Assembly: GCA_023055355.1 (NCBI GenBank)
Contig: JALJCS010000052.1
Location: forward strand, 2,001,501 to 2,065,500
DNA from: Agelaius tricolor
Lineage: Eukaryota; Chordata; Aves; Passeriformes; Icteridae
Direction: 5' to 3'
Length of the DNA stretch: 64,000 bases
Every line of letters begins with the position of its first letter. Positions within the stretch are counted from its first letter, which is position 1. Below the pieces are notes generated by a model. It had not been told where the DNA came from. It searched no databases and worked only from the letters and a program-made list of their open reading frames with translations. Shown one piece after another: positions 1-12,719 of this stretch. The position numbers and the translations under genes are program-made.

Positions 1-1686
1 AAGGAGTCCCCTCTGACTCTCAGCTGCCTCAGCACCCCCAGCCCCCTGTGGCCCCTGGCCCCCCTCCTGCACGTGTTCTACCAGGATGGGCAGGTGGTGG
101 GGGGCCCGCAGGGGTCCCCGCAGCTGCTGGTGCCCGCCCTGGGGGTCTCCCACTCGGGGAATTACAGCTGCCAGGTGCACTCTGAGGAGGGGCCGTGTGG
201 AATAGCAGCACCTGGCTCTGTGTCACGGTGCGCAGTGAGTGTGGGGATGGGCATGGGGAGCCCCCACAGCCTGCTTGTATCTTCTGGTTGGGTACCTCCA
301 TGTCCCCCTGACACCTTTCTTGGGTCCTTCCATCACTCCCCTTGTCCCCTCGCCCCTCTGTGGTGTGACCCCATACCCAAAATCCCCCACCATACCCATC
401 CCCCCTGTCCCTATCCCCCCACACCTTCTGCCAGCCCCTCCCTGTGGCCTCAGCCCTGTCTCTGTCCCCACAGTGCCTGTGGCCAATGCCACCATCACAC
501 CCAGTCCTCTGTCACGCCAGGTGTGTGCAGGTGACAATGAGACTCTGCACTGCTCAGTGCAGGTGGGCTCAGCCCCTGTCACCTTCACCTGGCTGCACAA
601 TGGGCAGGAGGTGGCCCGAGGTCCCCTCCTGGAGCTCAGGGACATCAATGTGGGACATTGGGGCACCTACCAGTGCATGGCCACCAACCAGCTGGGACAG
701 GATGGGCCCTGTGTGTTCCGGGTTCTTAGCCCAGAGCTGGCCCTGGAGGATACACTGTGGGACAAAGGGACACACAGGGACATAGGTGGGTTTACACGGG
801 GTCACTGAAGGGTGCAGCACCCCTGGGGTGATGGGTGACCCTGATGTGTCCCCCTCTGTTTCTTGCAGTGGCCGCAGGGGTCGGTGGGGCCCTTTTCTTC
901 CTGCTCTGCTCGTGGGTGTCATTGTGGCCTGGCACCGGTGGCACCGTGTGGGTGGGTGACAGTGGCTGGATGGGGGTCCCAGGGAGCTGCAGAGGCCCCC
1001 AGAGTTGGGGAGCAATAGGGAAGATCCCACAGCCCCAAAATTGTGACCTTGCCTGGGGGTCCTGTGGAGTATGGTGAGGTGCTGGAAGGTTCTGCAGGGA
1101 TGTTGGGGGTTTTTCAGGGGCCCTTGGGGTGATGGGTTTTTCTGTCCCTGGCAGGGGACTTGAGGCTGACTTGGTCAGGGGGTTTAGAGAGGTTCATGAA
1201 ATCTGGAGGGCTTCAGGGATGCTTGGGGGTACCATGGGAGTTCAGGAATCCTGATAAGGTTCAGGGCCCTGGGACCTAACAGTCACCCGTCCCCTCCTTC
1301 CTTTGAAGCTGCCAGGAAGCAGCAGGAAAGGTGAGTGGGGGGCTCAAACCAACTGCTCTCCTTTTCCCCCATCCCCAAGACCTCCCACTCCCTCCCCCAC
1401 ATCCCCTTTATTCCCTCAGCGCCCCCCCCGGCCCCCCCAGAGGAGGGAGAGGTGCTGTACACCCACGTCGTGGTCACCAAGAGGGCAGGGGGTGAGTATG
1501 GGGGGGACACACGCAGAGGGACACGTCACCCACCAGTGTCACCCCACCCAGATCCCACAGCCCGTGTCTCTCGCAGCGTCCCCCCGTGCCACCACCCTCC
1601 AGGATCCCCAGGTGACCTACGCGGAGCTGCGGGGACCCCAGGGGCGACCGCGGGAACCCGGTGACATCTACGGGAATGTGCTGTGA
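1..1686 (+). pseudogene. FCRL-like Ig receptor copy A, 3' part (5' end outside window)
   Basis: Exons read by comparison with copies E and H: D3 Ig (1-234, 5'-truncated), D5 Ig (474-785), transmembrane (869-951), and cytoplasmic exons 1309-1330, 1420-1491 and 1577-1686 (stop TGA 1684-1686). D4 is absent. D3 ends with the SGNYSC Tyr-corner but then carries a 1-nt deletion (about 187-195) that puts the D3/D5 junction out of phase; copy E has the same deletion. D5 (VPVANATI..., Cys in LHCSV and YQCMA) is intact. The transmembrane exon is 83 nt instead of 84 and the second cytoplasmic exon 72 nt against 71 in E, so the two shifts cancel and the tail still reads VLYTHV, VTYAEL and DIYGNV. It is called a pseudogene because of the uncorrected D3 shift. 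Homopolymer sequencing error is a possible alternative for the TM and tail indels. Family assignment is strong; functionality is doubtful. Confidence 0.8.
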
Positions 1687-1841
1687 CACTGGGGGGAACT
1701 GGGGGCACTGGGGGTCCCCACCCATGGGCACCCACTCGTGTCTGTGCTGCCACTAAAAACTGCCCCTCTTACTCCCCGTGGGGGCACAAAGATGCCAAAG
1801 GGCTGAGAGAAGAACAATTTGCTGAAACAGCAACGAGAGAG

Positions 1842-1847
1842 AATAAA
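1842..1847 (+). promoter_or_regulatory. poly(A) signal AATAAA, copy A
   Basis: Canonical AATAAA about 155 nt after the stop codon, inside the conserved 3' UTR. Only A and H (63897-63902) keep AATAAA. The same site reads AATGAA in C, D and E and AGTAAA in G. Confidence 0.6.
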
Positions 1848-2713
1848 ATCAACAGAAATAGCAACAAGGTTCAGAGTCCAAAGGATCAGAAAATGAATGA
1901 TTTCCTGGGAAAGCCCCCAAAATAGAGGCAAATCCCAGATGATTGCCCCAGCACATTTTCTCCACTAGGGCAACCTGCAGGGCCCTGGACCTTCCTTGTT
2001 CTGAAGTGGCCTTCAGGAGGCTCTGGATTCTCTTGTCCTCTGTCCCAAACCCCTCCTCTGCTGTGTTCCCCACACCATGATGTCACAAAGGCCCTGGGTG
2101 GATTCCAGAGCCTCCACCTGCCCCAGGGCCGTCAGGATCAGGCCATGACACAGGGTGGGGTGTCAGAGAGAGGAAAAGTTTGATGTCTGGAGACAGTTTG
2201 GAACAGCTCCATGTGGCAGGGGTGGGTCAGGCCTTGCTTTTGGTGAGACAGGGCCCCATCTGTCAATCAGTCTGTCAGCCTTGGCACATTGGGGACAGCA
2301 TGACACTCTGCCAAAGCCAGCTCCTGAGTGTCCACATGACCAGAAGTGCCAGCTGGGGAGAGGGCCCTTGGTGGCCCTAATAGCTCAAAAGGCAGACCAT
2401 GAGGTGGCCAACTCCCTGACCGTGTCTGCTCTTGGGTTGTCTGTCTCATCCACGCTGGAACCCAGGAGTTGGCAACTCATTTAAATGAGAAATATCTGCC
2501 ATGGAAAGTGGGAACATTCCTGGAATCGAAACAAGACAAATGTCTAAAGTTTGTTTTAATTTCAAAAATGATGAGGCTTCCAGGCAAAAGTGTAAGAAAA
2601 GTAATAGTGCTCTTTACTAGGAAATTTATAAAGCAGAACAGAACAAACAACACAAACCCAGAACTTTCCCGCCCACTCAGCGCTGTTGGTTTTTGTGGCA
2701 GTTATAACCGTGG

Positions 2714-2760
2714 CCAGCAGGGGGTGCTGCAGGGAGCACTCCCGGCCAGCAGGGGGCGCC
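2714..2760 (+). promoter_or_regulatory. pair of CTCF-like motifs, copy A flank
   Basis: CCAGCAGGGGGTGC at 2714-2727 and CCAGCAGGGGGCGCC at 2746-2760, the classic CTCF core in tandem and in the same orientation as the receptor gene. Binding is inferred from the motif only. Confidence 0.6.
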
Positions 2761-3060
2761 CCGCTCCAGCTCCATCCCCTCAGGGGCCATGGCGGCCTCG
2801 GGCGGGAGGGAGGAGGGGAAATCGCTCCTTTTGCAAACTCATGGCCACCAATCGGTCCCGGCACCACCACCGGCAGCGGGCAGAAGCCGCCAAGGCAGCA
2901 GGTTGGATCCCAGTGCCCACTGGCAGCGTAGCAGTGTCCCGGGGCCAGGCACACGCCCTGTGCAACACCCGCGACCGCTCTCCATGATCCCGAATGGAAG
3001 GAAGGCAGTGCCCGACCCCAGGCAGGTCTTGGGTCCACAGCAGCATCTCTGGTGGCTTTG

Positions 3061-4347
3061 TGCCACAATTCCTGCCAACCCTCATCCTTTCACTCCTCTT
3101 TCCTTTTCCAGCCCTCATACAGCAGCTCTGGGAATGTTGAATTGCCCTGCGATGTTGAGGAAAGCTGGTGCTCGGTGCTGACTCTGCCAGAGTTTGTCTG
3201 GGGGCTCCAGAGCACATTTGGAGTTCCTGCTCTTCCTGGGCCACTGCTGATCTCCACACAGTATTCACGGGGGTGGGGGAGGAGGAGGAGGAGGAGGCGA
3301 GCAGAGCCACAGCCCTGTGGGCTCTGCAGCTGCACCTGGAGCACAGGGAGAGCCTGGGCTGGAAGCAGTGCCTTGGGAGAGCAAAATGGGGCAAAACTGC
3401 AGCTGGTTGGGCCAATGCCCCTGTTCCGCTCTGGGAGCTCAGACTCTTAACAAGGTTTTGTAATTTTAGCTGGAGTTACTGAAGCTCAGCCGTGCTCCTA
3501 AAGTATCCCTGTGCACAAACATAGGGCTCTGCTGCCTCTCACAGGGCTTTTTGGCTACACAAGGCAGTATTTGATACCATTTGGGGGTCAGATGCCCCCA
3601 GCTCTGCCCAACAAGAGCTTCCTTTATTGCTGGGAAGGTTTTTGCGTGCGCTGGGGATGATTCAGTGCCTGTGCCATTGCCAGGCCTGACATCTCCTCCT
3701 CTGGAATGGAGCTTTTCCCGTTACAACATCATCTCACGCTTGGCCAGTGTGTGAGATGAGGCTGCAATGACTTGTGATACCCCCTCCATGCCAGCCACTG
3801 CTCAACTGTGGCACAGCTTCCCATCCATTGACCAGTCCATTGTTTCCCTCAAGGGTCAAATTCCCACCAGTTAAACCATAAGGTTTCCTTCATTGTCTGT
3901 TCTTCATTATCTTGCTGACACGCACAACAGCGGACCAAATATGGCAGGGCCTTAGACACCACTTTGGTCCTGACACACAGGCTCCTTGTGCCACTGCTGG
4001 CCTCCAGTGTGCTCAGCAAGATCTGGAACTGCACAGTGCTCTGCAACTGCACCTTCAGCACAGGGACCTTTCCAGCCTGGCCTGCCCTTGTTCCTCTGGC
4101 TCTGTGCACAAAACACGGCGTGGCAGAGAACGGCAGCAGGGGCCTGTGTGTCCCAGGGCCCCGGATTTGCTTCACCTCCACAGGCATGCGGGCAAAGTGA
4201 AGAAGCCCAACTGTTTATTCACGCAAGGCCAAGCAAAGGGAGGAGTGGTGAGGGAAGAAAGGGGACGGGCAGGGTCTGAGGGCTGGGGAGGCACGCAGTT
4301 GTCAACAGGCAGGGAGAAGGCAGGAGCTATGGCAACTTCCCACAGGC
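3061..4347. other. intergenic, no gene seen
   Basis: About 3100-3480 resembles 44480-44860 (the block after the E flank), including a stretch with repeated GGA triplets. The rest shows no exon with family similarity. Short ORFs are in unrelated frames between the two copies, so I treat this as non-coding duplicated DNA. Confidence 0.5.
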
Positions 4348-6433
4348 TCAGCTGTGCCAATCATCAGCTGTGCCTGAAGCTCCAGCTGGTCTCTCCTGGT
4401 CTCTTCTGGTCTCTCCAGGTGATCTCCTCTTCCATGGTGTCTTTAGGCCTTTTAGCAGCAATGGTTCTTCTGAGCCGCCAGATAAACGGAGTTCTGCAGA
4501 TCTCTCCATGATTCTCTGCTGAAGCGCTATGTTCATTTGGGAAGGGCTGTCATCTCTTCTCAGGCCTTGAAGGGCTGCAAGAGAGATGAGCAGAGCCACA
4601 GTCAGAGCCTGGATCTGCAGGTAGCCAAGGAGGCCTTCCTGCCAGGGCCATAGCTCCTAACTCTGGCCATGGACAGGAGGCAGCAGGAGACAATGGGATG
4701 GGTTAGAAGGTGCTGGCCACCAATCTCCCCTGCACGTCTCCCTGAGATCTCTCTGTGCTTGTCCACACAGGGAGCGAAGCCTGCCGCAGCCAGGGCAGGA
4801 TTTGCAGTTCCCCCAGCGGCAGCCCCCGCTGTCAGCCCGCTGCCCGCACTCACCCTCATTGAGGAGCTGGAGCTCTTCCTTGCGGCCCCTCATGACCATC
4901 CCGGCCATCCCTGCCAAAACAGAGCCTGTCACGGCCCCAGCGGCGCAGCTCCCTGCCAGCGCCGCTGCCGGCGCCGCGGCCACACGGGCTGCTGGCCCGG
5001 CAGGGCTCAGCCCGCGCCCTTGCCGCACGCTGCCGCCCCAGGGCGCGGCTGCCAGAGGGCGGCAGCAGCGCCCAGCCCGGCCGGGGCTCCACGGCGCCGG
5101 GTCCGGCCGGCGCTGCTGGGGCAGCAGGCGGGGCCGGGGCCGAGCTGCGGCGGCCCGGGGAGGGAGCCCGGGCTCGGCACTCACCGATGATCCTGACGGC
5201 CGCCTCTCGCAGGGGCTCCTGTGGGCTCTGCAGGTAGCGCAAGGCCCCACGCAGGTGCTCGGCCGCTCGGCTCCTGTCCTCTGCCAGCTGCAGAGAGCGG
5301 CAGGAGGGAAGCGTTGGCGCGGGCTCAGCCCCTGGGCCGGGCGCTGCCTGCGCCCAGCCCCGGCCTCCCCTGCCCGTACAGCCCTGAGGCGCGGCCACAG
5401 CAGCCGCTGGCCAAGGGCTCCCGAGGGGAGGGGGCAGAGGGACGGCTGCTGCCCGGGGAGCCGCCGTGCCGCCCCGCAGCCCCGCCGGGCCGGAGCTCCA
5501 TGGGCACCCGCCTCGGGCCCACGGGAGCCTGGAGAAGAGCCCGCGCGGCCTCTGCCTGCAGCAGCGGCCAGGGGCACAGCTGCCCGGCCCCGCACCCTGA
5601 GCACCGCCCTCAGGGGCCTTCTCCAGCCTCAGCCTGGGCCTTCCAGGCCCTCCTTACCAGCACCTCACTGAACTTTGACAGCTGCCCCTTCTTCACCAGC
5701 TGCTTCAGCTTCCTCCTCTTCAGGAACTTGGCCACACCAAGCAGCGTTTCCCGAGAGGCCTGCAGGGCACCAGACACCCACAGATGGCCCCATAGGCCAA
5801 GGCACAGGACCCACATCCCTGTGCCAAGGCCTGCACCAGGCTGCACTCCTGGAGGTGCCAGGGCAGGAGGCAGCCCAGCCCCCTCCCCAAGATCCACCAG
5901 CATCACACAAAACCTCACCTTTGCCACACACTGCTTCTCATCATGGCACTGGAAGAAGAGTGGAAGGAGGCTTTGGCTCAAAACCTTCGCAAGGGGCTTT
6001 TTTCCCTCCTCCACTACCGACTCCATCACCCTGAAGAAGAGCTCAAGGGAGAGCACTTGCACGTGGCTGTTGTCCTGGAGGAATGCAAGAGGATCAGGCC
6101 TTTACACCAAATAATCCATGCTCACCTGGCCAAAGTTTCTGGGCAGCAGCCAGTGCCCGCAGCTGGGGACACAGAGCCTTACGTGGTCAAAGAGCAGCAG
6201 CAGTGCCTCAGCCAGCTTGGGGGCAGTGGTGCTGGATACCAGCATGTCTGCCTGGAGCACATTTGTCAACACATGCATGGACATGCTGACCACCTTTCCA
6301 TCGGCCTCACCCAGCAGCTCCAGAAGGCTCTCAGAAAGGCTGCACATTCTCCTGGCCTGGGTGGAACACAAGGCTGCGCTGCAAAGCCATGGACGGCTGC
6401 ACCGCCAACACCGCCCTGGCACTGCAAGCCCAC

Positions 6434-6474
<41 letters not shown>

Positions 6475-9400
6475 AGGGCCCACAGGCCAAAGGCCTGAGC
6501 CAAAGCACTGGGGCAGCTGAGGCACGAGAGCTGGGAGCAGCTGCCTCAGCTCCTGAAGCCCTGCACGCCCAAGGGGCTGCTTTCCACAGCGCAGCTTCAG
6601 CCACAGCCCCCTTCTCACCATCCAGGGCTCCCTGCTGAGCACCACCAGGCCTCTGAGCGCCAGGCGCCGCCGCTCCCTGCACTCCATCTGCAGGCAACTT
6701 GACATCATCTTCACAACAGTGCCAGCACATTTCCTCAAGTGCAGGCACTCGAGGACCTGAAAGGCACGGGGCAGTGACAGGGGAACCATCCAGCAGGAGC
6801 CCAGAACCGCACAGGGCCGGGCCCAGGCAGCAGCACAGGGCGTGGGCACTGGCCCAGGCAGCTGTGGCTCTGAGAGGCCAGAGAGCTGCGAGGCAGCTCA
6901 GCCAGGCACTGCTGGCCACCAGGCTCACCTCCACAAGGAATGCCAGCAAGGGCAGATCCCAGCTTGGCTTTTCACTGCTGAGCAGCAGGAGAAGGCCATA
7001 TACCACATGGGAACACAGTGGGCTCAAGTCATAATGCATCTCCCTGGCAGGGGGAAAAAAGGCACCGAGACCCTCAGGTGGGGGACAAACCTCTCCCAGA
7101 ACTGACTCACAGAGGCCTGGTCTTTCCCCAGCATCCCTGCAGGGGATGTGGCTGCTCTGGGAGGTGGCCCCTTCTGGGCACTCTCCTCTCCCAGGCTTTT
7201 TCAGCCTCCTTGGCCGTCCCTCAGTGACGAGCCTCTGTGGCTCATGCCCACAGGGACTGCCTGGAGCACAGGGCACAAATGCCGGGGACAGCGGGGACAA
7301 GGGGGTCTCACCTGGCCAGCAGAGCCATGGCATAGTGCTGGCTGTGAGCACACAGCAGCGTCTCCCAGGCACACTTGCGCTCCATAGACATCACCACGTG
7401 CTCACACCGCAGTCGGCAGAGCAGAACCTTCATGGTCTGCACTGCAAACCTGTGTGCAGAGCAAAGCCCAGGTCACACTAGGAGCGCTGGCGCTGGCCAC
7501 AAGGGCATGGCAAGGACAGGAGGACTGGCACCTGTTAAGCGTGATGGGAAGGCACTGCTCCTCCTGGCACGCTCTCCAGAAGCTATCAACTTCCTCTGCT
7601 GGCGGCTGCTGTGTAGTGATGACAATATGGAAGACCAGTGCCAGAAACAGTTGCTCAGAATAAGGGATCATGGCCTTGAGCAACCTGGGCACCTGCACAG
7701 TCACCAGAGCTGCCTGCAAAAGAAGCAGCCAGAGACAGCGCTCAGTGCCAAGGTGTCCATGGGGCAGGGCCCAAGGGCAGATGCAGAAGGAGCAGCGGGC
7801 CTGGTGCCCCCTGAGCCTGCCCCTAGCCCAGCTTTCAGCCCAGTGACTCCGGCACTGAGAGCACTGAGAGCTACTGCAGAGGCCACCTGGCGGCCCTGAG
7901 CATGGGCCCAGAAACTCACAGCCAGGGCAAAAACGTCCCTGTCATCCCCATCAGAGGCGCATGCGCTGTGCAGTGGCCAATCCTCCATTACACGGAGCAG
8001 TGTTGGCAGCATTTTCTCCATTGTTACTCCTGACGAGCCAATGCTTGTCCATATCCTCGCAGCAGCTCTGTGGGATCAGATCTCTGTGTCAGGGGCATCT
8101 CAGTCACAGTACCGTGCCCTGTGCAGCTGTGCGAGTGCAGGTGAAAGAGCCCCGGTGCCCTGGGGGGCAGGGGGGAGCATTGGCAGCAGGCTCGGGAAAC
8201 AGAGGGGCCCGAGGCTCCTGGACCTCTCTGCCTGTCCGGCAGACCCCATAGCACAGGCTGCGCAGGGCCACGGGCCCTAAAGGCTGCTGAGCCCTGAGCT
8301 CTCCAGGCACGTGGGCCCCATACCTGTCGCATGTTGGGGCACAGCGCAGGAGGGTCAGCACCACGTCGGCAGGGTGCTCTTCAGCCAGCCTCACAATGTG
8401 GCTGTGCAGCCTGGCATCCACAGTGCCATGGGACAGTAGAGTCTGGTGGATGTTTCTTACCATGGCCGGCACCTGGAGGAGGCATGGGGGAGATTTGGAG
8501 TGCTGTCCAAGGGAGCAACTTGCCCAGCTTCCCCCAAGAAGTGCTTCCCTTCCCGCCACACTCTGCTGGCCTCAAAGGCTGAGGGGGCCCAGGGACCATG
8601 GCTTGAGGGGACACACCATCCTGGCAGGCCTCCAGGCCCAGCCCCAGGCTGCTTACCTGCTGCTGAGAAGGAGCAGCACTGTCCTCCAAAAGATCCTTAG
8701 TGGGAGCATGAATCCCAGTAGAGTGGGCCTGCTGCCAGTATTTGAGATGTCCTCAGTCTTGGCGGTGTTGGTGTTTGTCACGGCCACATCCTCACTTGCT
8801 GCCTTGTCTGCCTTTGCCCTGTCCTCATTCATTGCAGCCTCAGAGTCTTCTGAGCGCTCAGCCCAATCTGGGTTGACATCAGGCTCTGCCTGGAGCTCGG
8901 TCAGCCCCGAGGCAGGCTGGGCTGTGCCCTCAGCTGCTGTGGGGCCCACCTTTCTACGTCGTCGAATGCGCAGAAATTTCCCCAACATCTGCAGGAGAAT
9001 AAAGGGCAGGGAAGCCAGGCATGCTCCGTGGCATGCTCCAAGCGTGCTGCTGGGCTGAGCAGGGACAGCAGGCCCAGCCCAGCCGGGGGTGACTGCAGGT
9101 ACCTTCAGGGTTTTGCGCAAGCGGCCACGGCCGGCTTCCTGCTCTTGTGTCTTCTCCAGGGCTGCACCTGGCAAAGAGCGAGCGCAGCCAGAGCTGAGGG
9201 GCTGCGGGAGAGGCCGGAGAACACAGCCCAGCCCTGCGCTCCCCAGGCAGGGAGAGCCCCGGCATGACCCAGGCGATGGAGCGCGGCCATTGTGGGCTGT
9301 CTGCTCTGCCCCTTGTCCATCCTGTCCATGGGCATGTCCCCAGGGCATGGGATGGGATGGCATGGGGCCATGCTGGCTGTAGCCATCAGCCCTGGGGCCC

Positions 9401-9533
9401 AGCTCTGCTACTCACCATCCTGCAGCATCTGGATCTGCTCCGGGTCTTCAGGCTCTTGTGCTGGGGCGGCTCCAGGGCTTCTCTTTTTTTCCCCCCTGAA
9501 CACTTTCAACAAGCTGGGCAATCTGGCTGCCAT
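4348..9533 (-). CDS. maestro heat-like repeat (MROH) family protein, 15 exons
   Basis: Minus-strand exons (high to low): 9533-9416, 9167-9103, 8988-8657, 8472-8324, 8067-7920, 7713-7532, 7449-7312, 7043-6929, 6756-6619, 6356-6183, 6074-5919, 5759-5658, 5287-5185, 4910-4854, 4574-4348 (stop at 4348). All have GT-AG borders, and phases agree from exon 4 to the end. Recognisable blocks include AARLPSLLKVFRG (N-terminus), VPAMVRNIHQ, EEHPADVVLTLLRCAP, CRERRRLALRGLVVLS, VSSTTAPKLAEALL, SRETLLGVAKFLKRR and LQSPQEPLREAAVR, the helical-repeat pattern of avian MROH-like proteins. Predicted length is about 734 aa. Exon 3 is 332 nt, and the frame does not close onto VPAMVRN in exon 4; loss of a few bases at the exon 3 end (about 8657-8665) would explain it. 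The start at 9533 was chosen because MAARLPSLL begins the conserved part; in-frame Met codons lie further upstream. The molecular role of this family is not established. It could be a recent pseudogene. Confidence 0.8.
6435..6473. repeat. (CTG)13 trinucleotide repeat
   Basis: Thirteen uninterrupted CTG units, within the MROH-like gene's intron between the exons at 6619-6756 and 6183-6356. The poly-Gln or poly-Ser ORFs it creates are outside the exons. Confidence 0.9.
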
Positions 9534-12500
9534 GCCAGAGTCTGTTCTCGAGGGCGCCTTCAGGAGAGATGCCACAGGATATCGCCAAGTCAACAACTGC
9601 ACTTGTGCCTTCATGGCACCTGTGACAGACAAGCCTCAGGAAGGCTGCAGGACAGCAAGTCCTGCACTCTGCTCTTGAGGGCTCCTGCCACAATGACAGG
9701 AGTCTCCTCCTAAGCCATTCAGGTGACCAAATCCCACCGTCTGGACTTGATGGCGCTGGCCGCAGGAATGGCAGACGCCTCGGAAAAGCTCCAAGTCACA
9801 GAGTCCCGCAGGCTGGCCTCGAGCTCAGCTGCGGGAATGACGCTGCGGAAAAGCTCCGGCTGAGACGGGAACGAGCGAGCTGGGCGGGGGCTCCTCACGG
9901 CACCGCTCTGTCCCCTTCTGTCCCGTCACCTGTTCCGAGCACCCGGGCAGGCTTCTGATTCCCACGTGTCACAAAGGGCCCTTGGTCACCGGCTTCCATT
10001 CCATGCAACGCTGACCCTGCTGCAGCGTGCCAGCCAGGGCCCTTGCACACACTGCCGCCTGCCCCGGGGCCGCCCCCAGCCCGGCCAAAGTGGCCCAGGC
10101 TGGAAGCAATCCCTGCGCCCACGTGTCTCAGGCAGCCCCACAGGATCACTTGCAACTGCTCCAAACATCAGCAAATGCTGCCCTGCTCTGTGGGCTCGGG
10201 CCATTTAAGAATCCTCACTTCAGGAAAGCTTTACTTGCCATTGCTCAACTCAAGGACTTGCAAAAGTTGCAAACTTCTCCAATGAATAGCCACGAGAATG
10301 GGAATGCTTTGGAAGTTTCTTCCCTTCTCAAAGCAGCAACTCCTTTGCCTTAACATCATCCACTGCAAGTCACTTGACCAAACATAACACTACACAGAGC
10401 CAAAAAGAAGGCCATTCTTTGATTGGCAAGTGCTTTTCCAAGAAGGGATTATCATCTCCTCATTCTCTTAAAGGAATAAAAGCTCTCAAGAAAGGAAAGA
10501 CCACTCAGCGTTACAAGAGTAACCCAAACAAATGAGTAGATGGCAAAAGGGCTAATCCTCCCCCAGTACAGATATTTAAGTGGCCAAGAAAGTACAGCTC
10601 TCCCCTCTTGTTCCCTGCAGGAGAAACAGGACCAGGAAAAGAAATAGTCACAGAGATTTTTTCTGCCCTCCAGAACCAAAGCTGTGCCAAAGCACAGATG
10701 CTGCCTTCAAAGGGACTCAAATTCAAGCCCAGACCTCTCACCTTCCAGAAAACTCCTTCCTCAAAACCCACCCCCCAAACACCCCCACAGAAGCCCTCAA
10801 CACCCTGCCAGGACCCCCAGCTCTGCCCGTCCCTCCGCAGAGCTTTCCCAGCCTCCAGCAGGGCCCCTGCTTCCCTGCACCTGCCATGGGATGGCACTCA
10901 GGAGGATCTGCTCCAAGGCCTTCCTGGCTTGGAGCAAAGCCAGCCTGCCAGGCCTATGGTTCCTGGGTCATCCTTGCCAGCCAGCCTTCCCGTGCACGGC
11001 TCTTCCATGGGCACATCTGCGCTCAGCTCGCACTTCTCCACTCTGGCAGGCCTGCTGGGAAAGGATCCAGAGCAGCCTGGCAAGCTCTTTCTCCAGCTCC
11101 TTCTTCACTCTTGGGGGAGCTAGAACATCCCACAGGAAAGACACTGCTGCCACAAGAACTGGGGGGCATCAGGCAGCTCTGGGGAGACCCCTCAGCACTG
11201 CTGTATCCTGAGGGAACGCTGCTGGCCATCCCCTGTGCGTCTCCGCAAAAGCTTCAAATCAGCTGCCTCAGCTTCCAGGGCCTCTCTTGGCCAGCATCCT
11301 GATGTGGATGCAGGGCTGCTGCCAGGCACCGCTGGCACCCAGCGGGACAGGACCGGCTGTCTCGTGTCCACGCAGCAGCCCTGACACACAGCCAGGGCCA
11401 TGCCGAAAGCAGACAAACGCTCCCGGCTCAGCAGAGAGGAGCAAGGAGCACTGGGCTGCTCTCAGCCTGTCTCAGCTGGGCTCACTCCACCACACACCCC
11501 CATTTTAAGGCTGGCTGATGCCCAGCTGCCAGAAATGCCCACCTTGTTCTCTCCAAGATGCACAGGGTGAGCCAATGAGCAGGACACCTTGGGAGGCCTT
11601 TTCCTAGGCCAGGGACACACCAAGAGCAGCCAAGACTCTCCGCGCTCCCTGGCCCATACATCCGCGCTCTGTGCTTGCCCTGGGTCACAGCAGCTCCCAC
11701 CAAGCAGGAGGCAAATGCATATTGCCATGAGTTGAAACACAGCAGACAGGAAAGATGTGAAAAGTGTGTGTGTAAAGGCCTTTTAATTCACAGCTCTCAC
11801 AGAGGGCTTTGGGGCTCATGGCTGGACAGAGATGCTCCTGCTCACACCTTTGTCCAAAGGGGGTAGCACACCCTGCTGCAGGTGCTTGGGTTGGTTTCCA
11901 CAGGTCCAGGCAGATGCCAAACCTACACTTCACTGCCTTTTCCCTGCCCCTCTGCCAAGTTCAAACAGGCCTCAAGGACTGAAAGGAGCACAGAAGAGAG
12001 CCAGAGGGGGACACTCACACTTGCCTCACTGGGAGCTCCCTGGGAAGCTCTTTCCTTGAGAAGCAAGCCCCTTTCCTCCAAAGGCATTTCCCCAAATGTG
12101 CAGCTTTCCTAGGGAACACCAACACACCCTTAAGAAAAGCTGGCAAGGCTGAATGACTTCAGGTCCTTTCAGGACAGGCACTCCAGCTCTAGCTCCTATT
12201 CCCCCAAGTGAGTTTCCAGGTGCAGGTTCAGACGTGCAGCCCCAGGTCCTCTACAAACACAAGCTGCCCGCTGCCTCTTCACCTGCCTCAGCTCCTGCCT
12301 GCGCTCACAGCACCAAAACCAGGCTGTTCCTGGCCAGGGACCAGAGCCCTGTTCCTGCAGGATGCTCTTGCCAGCACCTTCCAGGACTCTGTGCTGTGCA
12401 CACAGTGCTTTTCATGCCTGCTCCCAACAGGCTTTGGAACACAGAGCACAACCTGGCTGGCTCTGCCACCTGCACAGCCCAAACACAGGTGGAGGAAGAA

Positions 12501-12719
12501 GCAGCAGGGGCTGTTTTGCGGCCATGCCCAAGAGAGACTGGAAGGGTGCCCTCCCTCTGCTCTCCCTTGGTTGGCTTTCTGCCTGGGTCTGAGCCTGGGG
12601 CTGCCATTCCACACTTGTGGGGACCAGAACCACAGCCGGGATCCCGGCACTGCCTGACAGCACTCCGGGCACTGCCTGTCGCAGTGAGGGTGGCTGTGAC
12701 AAACCTTTGGGTCCCCTGA
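9534..12719. other. intergenic, no supported gene
   Basis: Upstream side of the MROH-like gene. It contains several open frames (longest 240 codons on + at 10580-11302) with low-complexity Pro/Ser/Gln composition and no recognisable domain. A minus-strand stretch near 11153-10968 (containing PRVKKELEKELARLLW) looks helix-forming and could be an exon of something I do not recognise; I cannot support it further. Confidence 0.4.

Larger units (their letters stand above)
1687..3060 (+). repeat. receptor 3'-flank module, copy A
   Basis: Non-coding block that follows receptor genes. The same sequence recurs at about 36471-37880 and 43069-44460 (+), in reverse complement at about 24060-25526 and 50800-52234, and starts again at 63741. 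It begins with the 3' UTR, contains a poly(A) signal at 1842-1847, and ends in a CpG-rich stretch that includes two CTCF-like motifs. ORFs across it are not shared in frame between copies. Confidence 0.8.

Noticed and set aside
4657..5671. Large overlapping ORFs on both strands (315 and 289 codons)
   Set aside because: GC-rich introns of the MROH-like gene; the true exons there are 5287-5185 and 4910-4854 with proper splice sites.
6102..6503. Poly-Gln/Ser protein
   Set aside because: The repeat is intronic between two MROH-like exons; the ORF only reads through it.
10580..11302. 240-codon plus-strand ORF
   Set aside because: No recognisable domain, Pro/Ser/Gln-rich, and overlapped by other equally long frames.
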